Source of the DNA: Reticulitermes speratus
Lineage: Eukaryota; Arthropoda; Insecta; Blattodea; Rhinotermitidae
Length of the DNA stretch: 64,000 bases
Reading direction: 5' to 3'
NCBI GenBank assembly: GCA_021186555.1
Contig: JAJKFL010000011.1
Span: 35,410,923 to 35,474,922 of the forward strand
Shown one piece after another: positions 56,633-64,000 of the stretch. The position numbers and the translations under genes are program-made. Numbering within the stretch: position 1 is the stretch's first letter; every line of letters starts with the position of its first letter. The notes under the pieces are model-generated. The model ran no database searches and had not been told where the DNA came from. It saw only the letters and a list, made by a program, of their open reading frames with translations.

Positions 56633-57802
56633 AATCCATAAACAACTGGTCTTTGGAGAGAGAGTTTTGTTGACTGAGGTAAGGGCCAAATCTTAAAGAC
56701 ATCATTCACATGAAACCGTGGCTTAACAGTGGAACCGTGACACAGAAAGACATGCCTCGCTAGACACTGCACTGTTTGTCGTATCAATCACGCCTCCTGC
56801 TGATAATGAGAGACACAGAGGACGGCAAACACAAGCGACCTTGTGTCCGTTCATGAATGACGACGCTGTTAAAGTTGGAACCACTCACAACTTGGCCCGG
56901 AGTATACTTCGCTTGTACCATCAGGTTCTCTTCACCAAACGAAACTGAATCGAACAGTTCTTGGAAGACGGTCTTACACGTGCTCTGATATTCAAGAAAC
57001 GCTCCGAACTGTACGGAAACAGAAAATTCATTGCCGCTTTAACAGCCCACCACCAGTCCGTCTTGAACCACTTCTTCACCACGAACATCTTAACATTTCA
57101 CGTTTCCGTTATGGAGACAGTCCACTCGGTAACGGTAACGCTGACGGCCGAGTGTCGTAATGGCCTACAACTGCTTTAAAAGTTCACAGACCTAAACTAA
57201 TTATAATATGTCCCCTGCCACAGGAACACGAAGGTGACCGGAAAACAGGTTAAAGTTTCAAACTGCCTCAAAATAGTCTAGTAATCGATTACAGCATTAA
57301 ATATAAACGTGAATTGACTCTTTAAAATCACCTGTACAGCTGAGCGGTGTTAAAAAAAGGGAACGCAATAACATAGCGAACGTGTCATTGCACAAAGCCA
57401 CCGCTGAATCAATTACAGAGCCACCTCCGCCTCTATCTGATGAGACAGGCGGCAGAGTTGAATGAAAACTTCTCAAGGGCAAGTTCCTGGCATACCGAAA
57501 CTTGTGTCTGTCTGTCTGTCTGCTGCCTGCCTGCCACAAACTCACAAGTAAGTAACCGAGATCATCAGCAAATGTTGAACGTTGCGGACTGCATCCACTG
57601 CCATCAGGCGCTACAGTTCTTTATTACAGGCCTCCTGAGAAGACACAAAGCGGGAAAAAAAGGGCGTGGATGGGGATTTGTTAGACACACTATATTTATT
57701 ACTGGCAAACAGAAATCATTACGGCTCTGAAGGGTCCCAGCTTTCGCCCGCTCGTCCCTCTGATAAGAGCAGCAGAGAAAGGAGCATTAGTGGAATGACA
57801 CT
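56633..57802. other. Unassigned DNA, 1.2 kb
   Basis: A short (CTGT)n tract near 57507. No gene recognised. Confidence 0.35.
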
Positions 57803-57806
57803 GGTA

Positions 57807-58092
57807 AAGGTAAAGGTAAAGCTCTCCCTAGAACAGGCCATGAAGGCCCAGAGGGGGAGTAGAGGTATAGCTGTACTCTTTCTTTAACCCTGGCACTAGA
57901 TGAGGGTGGGTCAAATCCACGCTCCGGCCGCTTTACCCCCGGGAAAGAGACCCAGTACCCATTGTACAGGAGGCTGGGTAGGCCCCAGGGCCGGTCTGGA
58001 CGGCTGTGGAAAATCTCGCCCCCACCGGAATTCGGCCCTCGGACCGTCCAGTCCGTAGCGAGTCCCTATACCGACTGAGCTATCGCGGCCCA
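57807..58092 (-). repeat. tRNA-derived SINE, family B
   Basis: A reversed full-length copy from GGTAAAGCTCTCCCTAGAAC to GACTGAGCTATCGCGGCCC. Confidence 0.93.
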
Positions 58093-58484
58093 CTATCGAG
58101 TACAGTATAGGCCTAATACGGCTGCGTCCAGCGAGCCGGAAGACAGTCGTGATAAATTCAAATTTCTGTGACAAAATCGATTCACTGATTACATTACAGC
58201 TACAAACGTTACAAGCCACAAAGCAGCTGTATTTCTATTCATACGTAATACTGAGGCCTTAAAAATTCAGTTCGTACCTCACAGGAAACAATTTATGTCA
58301 CTTACACAGACCAGTCGGGTAATTCTGTTTGGAAGGAACGGCATTACCTTTATGCCGCGAATTATAAGCAACACACAACTACACCGCACACGAGCTGACA
58401 AAGACAGTTGGTATATGCAGACCCAGCGACCACTATCTTTAAGAGGTTCGTTTGTTTTCTGACGCTGTATCAAACACTGGGGTT
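58093..58484. other. Unassigned DNA
   Basis: No gene recognised. Confidence 0.4.
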
Positions 58485-58766
58485 TTTTTTTTAAATTTAT
58501 TGAAGGGCCCCGCAGAAGCTACGGACGCACCGCAGCCTTAAGGCTTATTGTGCAACCTGTGATGAAGATGATGAAGTTTTTTCTGCTTTTTCATTTAATG
58601 GAGCACCGTTGAAATTAAATTGACAGGGGAAAACCGAAGTACTCGGAGAAAAACCTGTCCCAGTGCCACTATGTCCACCAAAAATCCCACATTGACCGAC
58701 CTGGGATCGAACCCGGGCCTCCGCGGTGAGAGGCCGGCGACTAACCGCCTGAGCCATGGCACGGCC
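58485..58766 (-). repeat. tRNA-derived SINE, family D, with duplication
   Basis: Reversed full copy. Flanks CAAACACTGGGGTT and CAAATACTGGGGTT (58471-58484, 58766-58779) match at 13 of 14 positions. Confidence 0.94.
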
Positions 58767-58959
58767 AAATACTGGGGTTACCTATAAGTGAATACGGTAC
58801 ATTGCCGACCATCCACGACCACTGGACAAGACAAACATGGCGGTCCAATGGTCAACATAACGTCTTTCTATTCCCCTGGTCACCAGAACCCTTCCACTCC
58901 ACGCTATGTAACTTTAGCTACTGACAGCGTCGTTAAATAAGACACAAGAGTAACAGGGG

Positions 58960-59220
58960 TTAAAGGTCAAGCTGTCCCTATGCGTAATTACACACCACAC
59001 CGTGAAGACGTATGGAGGGCAAGCAGGTATTGCTCAACTCTTAGCCTTCGGTGAAAGATGGAGGTGAGGTGTCAGCTTCAAGCCCGGACAGCATTAGCCA
59101 TGACACTAACCGAACAGGAAGCTGCATGACAGCCAAAGCCATCTGCAGGAAGTGGTAAAGGAACGTGTCCGCCCTCGCAGGGACTCGAACCCTGATCAGT
59201 TCAGTCCGCAGAATGGTCAC
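58960..59220 (-). repeat. Possible further tRNA-derived SINE
   Basis: CGCAGGGACTCGAACCCTGA (a B-box complement) lies at the right and GGGTTAAAGGTCAAGCTGTC at the left, like a SINE read backward. No second copy is in the window, so the family is unproved. Confidence 0.4.
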
Positions 59221-59225
59221 CATTC

Positions 59226-59465
59226 ATTCCGTAGTCTCACTACGACAGGTCTGTAGCCTCTTCCAAAGCGAGTTCTCCACATAGTGCGATCTGGTGTTTC
59301 CTCTTTCAATTTCCAGTACCCTCTCGTTTACTTAGCGTCATCCAGTAGCTGCTTACGTCTTCTTCCTCGTCTTCCCGTCATTTCTATCCATCCATCTATC
59401 TTTCCTTCAATAAAGTGTTTTAGACAACACAACGCAAGATGTGACCAATCCAGTTAGCCTTCCTT
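59226..59465 (-). pseudogene. LINE reverse-transcriptase C-terminal tail, second copy
   Basis: Homologous to 27963-28205. It keeps KANWIGHIL, CLKHFIEGK, MTGRRGRRRKQLLDD and WRTRFGRGY, with an in-frame TAA at 59328-59330 and a frameshift after WIGHIL. Dead. Confidence 0.8.
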
Positions 59466-60313
59466 GTTTTAATGTATGTGTGCTGACCGATAAATAAAAT
59501 GTAACCACACACGACATACAGAACTGTGAAGATACACTGTCACCAGAACAGACCTGTGCCACAATGTCTTTATCCAAACAACTGTTATTACACGCACAAC
59601 ACTCCCATGTCATGTTGGAACAACACAACAGTATCAAACCGTTTTTAAATATTTCATAGCAGGCAGTCTCCTTATAAATAAATTTTATACGAAGAACGAT
59701 GAACTTCTGATGCCTTATCGAAACATTCCCAAACTCCTTTTCGTTTTCCTTTTCTGCATGAAATATTTATACAAGACAATTCTCCATACTCCACACGAAA
59801 AATGTAAACACGCGGAGGAAGCTACATTACTTTTATCGCTAAAATATTCTACAGGCAAACAACATTGTGTCGGCTGGATATACTAATTTATGCACTAATG
59901 AAGAATGCTGCAGAAATCCCAAAATGATGGGAGGCTCAACGCTGTGTTATGACATTATGGAAGCAAGACTGCACAGCAGTCAGCGCACACACGTCACCAC
60001 TGCCTCATCAGCATACCCCATGCTACACGATGCGAAAACACAGAACCTAACCAACATACCAGAGTAATCAAAACCCTGACAACGCGCAAATTCAGTCACA
60101 TCGACTGACAGCCATCTGCAGTTCTTCTACCAAACTAACCCATCAAACCGTTCCCACCTTCCATTTCAGAGTAACGTACCATCTGAAAAGCTAAAGACTA
60201 AACCTCTGACTAACGAATTTATTGCAACTAACATTTAAAAAAAAATCAGTCCATACATCACAGAAAACACAATATCCGGCGTGCACAAATTTTCCATGAA
60301 CCTATGATCCACC
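59466..60313. other. Unassigned DNA
   Basis: CTGATGCCTTATCGAAACATT near 59708 superficially resembles a hammerhead but lacks the core A and helix II. No gene recognised. Confidence 0.4.
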
Positions 60314-60600
60314 CTCGGTCGCGGTAGCACAGTCGCTGTACCTACTCGCTACGGGTTGGACGGTCCGGGGATTGAATCCCGGTAGGGGCGATATATTCCC
60401 CACTGTCCAGACCAGCCCTGGGACCCTACCAGCCTCCAGTACAACGCGTACAGTCTCTCTTCCCCGGGGGTAAAGCGGCCGGGGCGTTACGTTAACCACC
60501 CACCCCCATATACAGCCGAGGTTAAAGAAAGAGTTGAGCTATACTTCTACTCCCCTCTCGGCCTTCATGGCTTGTTATTGGGCGACCTTTACCTTTTACC
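60314..60600 (+). repeat. tRNA-derived SINE, family B
   Basis: Head CGGTCGCGGTAGCACAGTCG and GGGGATTGAATCCCGG, full body, and 3' end GACCTTTACCTTTTACC. Confidence 0.92.
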
Positions 60601-61048
60601 TAAGATCCACCACGACATTACAGGCGCCAGAAGTTCTATACTGAGGACCCACAAATATTAGGAGCCATCGTACAAAATATAATGGCGCAGACGCCATGGC
60701 GCCTGGGAATTGTGCACCCCTGCACACTGCCTACGGATTAAAGCTGTCGACGGGAATAATCGCTATTTATTCCGCGAATTATAAGGACACGAAAATACGC
60801 TGCGCGGCACAATGCAGTTTCCTATAATGTTACAGAAGGTGGTAAATGTACTAACCACTTTGCCATAAAGCGCTGTGGACCACACGTCGCGGACTGACGG
60901 TGGTGTTAGTGACAGACGTAACTGAGGAAAACAGTGACAAAGGTATGGGCACTGCAGTCTCACACAACTCGAGAGCTACCACGTCAGTGACAGCCAGCGT
61001 CACAGCCGAAAGACTTCAGCAACACAAAGGCAGTTTCGCTTAAATACG
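60601..61048. other. Unassigned DNA
   Basis: No recognisable gene or repeat. Confidence 0.4.
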
Positions 61049-61627
61049 ATTACACTTGTCGTGGTATATACGGGGCACATCGCTGTAGCACCAGCCCTTA
61101 CACTTGTCGTGGTATATACGGGGCACATCGCTGTAGCACCAGCCCCTACACTTGTCGTGGTATATACGGGGCACATCGCTGTAGCACCAGCCCTTACACT
61201 TGTCGTGGTATATACGGGGCACATCGCTGTAGCACCAGCCCTTACTCTTGTCGTGGTATATACGGGGCACATCGCTGTAGCACCAGCCCTTACACTTGTC
61301 GTGGTATATACGGGGCACATCGCTGTAGCACCAGCCCTTACACTTGTCGTGGTATATACGGGGCACATCGCTGTAGCACCAGCCCTTACACTTGTCGTGG
61401 TATATACGGGGCACATCGCTGTAGCACCAGCCCTTACACTTGTCGTGGTATATACGGGGCACATCGCTGTAGCACCAGCCCTTACACTTGTCGTGGTATA
61501 TACGGGGCACATCGCTGTAGCACCAGCCCTTACACTTGTCGTGGTATATACGGGGCACATCGCTGTAGCACCAGCCCTTACACTTGTCGTGGTATATACG
61601 GGGCACATCGCTGTAGCACCAGCCCTT
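61049..61627. repeat. 48-bp minisatellite, 12 copies
   Basis: The unit begins TACACTTGTCGTGGTATATA, period 48 (61081 to 61129). Only two or three substitutions occur across the array. 48 bp is 16 codons, so three long frames appear on both strands. None is a gene. Confidence 0.98.
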
Positions 61628-61757
61628 GTTCCTTGAATGTAACATGCGAACATTACCAATGAGTTAGGTGAATGCCCTGCCATCTCTTGACACATGCAGC
61701 GAACTATTTGCAGCGTTCTGCTACCAATCCCATTGTTGACCGACGAATTGTATATAC

Positions 61758-62103
61758 CAGGGGTGGCCAAACTTGCTTACCGTAAGAGCCACATACGATA
61801 AACTTAGATGTTTCAGAGCCGCAAGACATGAACAAACATTACACACACGTTTTTATTGTTACACGCACATTTTGTTACAAAAATTCTTAAATATATTCAC
61901 TCGCCATGAACATTAAACTTACGTTTTAATCCAGCGGACTCTCAGTTTATACCGGTAAATAATTATATAGCTTGAAAATTTTTATTTACCTTTTATATGC
62001 ATTGTAATGCAAAAAGGAGCTCAGCCAACATATTTCCGCGAGCCGCACATTATATGTCAAAAGAGCCGCATGTGGCTCGCGAGCCGCGGTTTGGCCACCC
62101 CTG
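61758..62103 (-). mobile_element. hAT-like non-autonomous element, family C
   Basis: CAGGGGTGGCCAAACTTGCT to GGTTTGGCCACCCCTG, 346 bp, reversed relative to 43671. Perfect 8-bp duplication GTATATAC (61750-61757, 62104-62111). Confidence 0.95.
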
Positions 62104-62218
62104 GTATATACCTTGTGTAATAAATACTCTTGCTTTTTTACGTCATACACGTTTCCATGGTTACGATAGAGCTTGGTTTTTGAGTGACGTCAAAGCCTTC
62201 TAACTGCTAGAGGCCTAT

Positions 62219-62469
62219 CAGGGGCGTAGCTGGGGGCGTGGAGCAAATGGTGTGGCCGCCCCGGGCAGCGGGGCAGCAAAATGGGTGGACAATAAATGGT
62301 TTAAATTAAAAAAATTATTTTCTGCGCTTAACAAATTTTAAATTACTTAGGCAAACATAAAGGAAAGCAATAAATGATCGATTTCTTTAAAGTTCGTGAT
62401 TTCTGTTAGGGGCGGCCATTTGTAATTACTCACCCCGGGAGCAAAAAAAAAAAAACATCTACGCCACTG
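62219..62469. mobile_element. hAT-like non-autonomous element, family D
   Basis: CAGGGGCGTAGCTGGGGGCG at the left and AACATCTACGCCACTG at the right form imperfect inverted ends with the CAG/CTG termini of hAT elements. The body has GGGGCAGC repeats. The right flank is the 34-bp array, so no target duplication can be read. Confidence 0.75.
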
Positions 62470-62952
62470 CCGCCCACCTCTCTTTAACAAAACATCTACG
62501 CCACTGCCCACCTCTCTTTAACAAAACATCTACGCCACTGCAGCCCACCTCTCTTTAACAAAACATCTACGCCACTGCCCACCTCTCTTTAACAAAACAT
62601 CTACGCCACTGCCCACCTCTCTTTAACAAAACAAATACGCCACTGCCCACCTCTCTTTAAACATTCGCATGAGCACTTCTAACAAAACATCTACGCCACT
62701 GCAGCCCACCTCTCTTTAACAAAACATCTACGCCACTGCCCACCTCTCTTTAACAAAACATCTACGCCACTGCCCACCTCTCTTTAACAAACACACGCCA
62801 CATCCTAACGAACAAATACGCCACTGCCCACCTCTCTTTAACAAAACATCTACGCCACTGCCCACCTCTCTTTAACAAAACATCTACGCCACTGCCCACC
62901 TCTCTTTAACAAAACATCTACGCCACTGCCCACCTCTCTTTAACAAAACATC
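62456..62952. repeat. 34-bp minisatellite grown from a hAT terminus
   Basis: The unit AACATCTACGCCACTGCCCA plus CCTCTCTTTAACAA has period 34 (62821 to 62855), about 14 copies with some longer or broken units. The first half of each unit is the hAT right end at 62455-62469, and the second half is its flank. Confidence 0.93.
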
Positions 62953-63473
62953 TCAATCTAGCATTACCGATTTTTTTCCACAATATTATGTAAGTAATTA
63001 CGTTCGCTGACATGTGATATCAAGATCACAAATATAAACCTCTGATGCCATTTACAACAGCTGTTTTACAGTTATCACAGACTTCCATATCCTCGTTCTA
63101 CAATACTGTCGGTTTGGTTACTACAGCTTATCTCAAATTTATGACTGAATTCGATTCTATTCGAAAAGCATCGAACGGAACACAGCACTTCAAGGTCTCA
63201 CAGCGACTAAATTCACAAAAATCCTCACCGTCTGACCACCGTGTCACGTGGTTGCAATAAATCAGTACGACGCCTTCCCATATTGCAAGTCTGCACACGG
63301 ACGGAGCTCATCGTTGGGCTTACGCCACGAGGGGAAAGAATGACTGACCAACAGTCAGCTGCAATATGATTGACTTACCACAGCCCTGATTATGGCGAAA
63401 GGAGTCAGTCTCTGCAACACTGTACACATGCACCATCCGGCGGCCATCAGCCTGAGGTTTTAATAGTCTAACG
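62953..63473. other. Unassigned DNA
   Basis: No recognisable gene or repeat. Confidence 0.4.
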
Positions 63474-63994
63474 CAGTGGTATTCAATCAATTTTGTTCGC
63501 GTACCCCCACATATAATTTCTCTTCAACTTTGTACCCCCAATGTTGTTGTTGCATAATTCAAGTTATACACAGTCTATAATCTACATATAAAATAAGTTA
63601 AATAAATTACATCCAAAATAATGTATTAAATAATAAGTTTTAAATGAAGAAAGGAGAGTCAAGCTATTAAATAACAAATATATTATTGCCTATCACATAA
63701 AAATTAATAAAGGAACAAAGGTATTTTAGCAAAGCAAAATTATATGCACTGTGTGGAATAAAATGAAACTAGCCGCCCAGATAAGAATCGCATAAAGGAG
63801 AGAGAGAGAGAGAGAAATGGCGCTCCCAAATCGCATGTCCTTACGTCCGGTCTCTTGTGGCTAACCCTAAATCTGGCCCTGATTATTCAGTGTTTATCAT
63901 GAAATAATACATATATTTTTTTTAATTTTATGTACCCCCAAAGATGTCTTCGCGTACCACCGGGGACACGCATACCCCAGGTTGAATACCACTG
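63474..63994 (-). mobile_element. hAT-like non-autonomous element, family B
   Basis: CAGTGGTATTCAATCAATTT to CAGGTTGAATACCACTG, 521 bp, reversed relative to 13928. The window ends six bases later with GTCTAA, matching the left octamer GTCTAACG, so the duplication is probably complete just outside. Confidence 0.93.
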
Positions 63995-64000
63995 GTCTAA

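Noticed and set aside
59700-59730. Hammerhead motif CTGATGC..CGAAAC
   Set aside because: The last core A is absent, helix II cannot form, and there is no helix I or downstream box.
61000-61770. 256-residue repeat protein frame
   Set aside because: Frame of the 48-bp minisatellite. The opposite strand is open as well, and changes between units do not favour one frame.

Overview
The window is gene-poor nuclear DNA of an animal, most likely an insect. I find no intact protein-coding gene, no free-standing tRNA or rRNA gene, no CRISPR array and no bacterial-style operon. The longest open frames lie in tandem arrays whose period is a multiple of three (39, 42, 45, 48 and 57 bp). The 47- and 23-bp arrays also hold long frames, because few stops occur in them. 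The only convincing protein homology is the C-terminal tails of non-LTR retrotransposons, all broken by frameshifts or stops. The repeat set and the wording of these tails look to me like cockroach or termite (Blattodea) genomes. That is recognition from memory, not a search result.

The DNA is a mosaic of transposon layers. There are about thirty tRNA-derived SINE copies in five main families (called A to E here), many with 8-16 bp target-site duplications (TSDs). There are four non-autonomous hAT families (A to D), several with readable 8-bp duplications. A TTAA-flanked piggyBac-like MITE family recurs. Six 76-78 bp TA-flanked hairpins share almost the same stem, and there are three pogo/Tigger-like elements. 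Many palindromic modules look Penelope-like, and several contain hammerhead-ribozyme cores.

Tandem arrays fill much of the rest: 47 bp at 2.9 kb, 50 bp at 4.4 kb, 39 bp at 7.7 kb, 114 bp at 18.5-20.9 kb, 57 bp at 22.7 kb, 42 bp at 27.2 kb, 31 bp at 33.0 kb, 46 bp at 34.9 kb, about 23 bp at 39.9-41.2 kb, 20 bp at 44.2 kb, 45 bp at 45.9 kb, 42 bp at 52.4 kb, 48 bp at 61.0 kb and 34 bp at 62.5 kb. Three arrays can be traced to a transposon piece: the 114-bp satellite to the interior of the piggyBac-like MITE, the 34-bp array to a hAT terminal repeat, and a 77-bp triplication to a pogo-like terminus.

The most interesting layer is the set of hammerhead-like motifs near 6.0, 24.6, 45.2, 45.3, 52.25 and 52.8 kb, with eroded or interrupted copies elsewhere. 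Each of the six has a CUGANGA core, one extra base, a 4-6 bp helix II, GAAA, a one-to-two base-pair helix III, and a U-A or U-H step where cleavage is expected. In five of these six, and in one eroded copy, a conserved box resembling GTGCATTTGTTGG lies about 33-44 nt downstream of the predicted cleavage point. At 45 and 52 kb the motifs form inverted pairs around a spacer. At 32.3 kb a SINE sits in loop II of such a motif.
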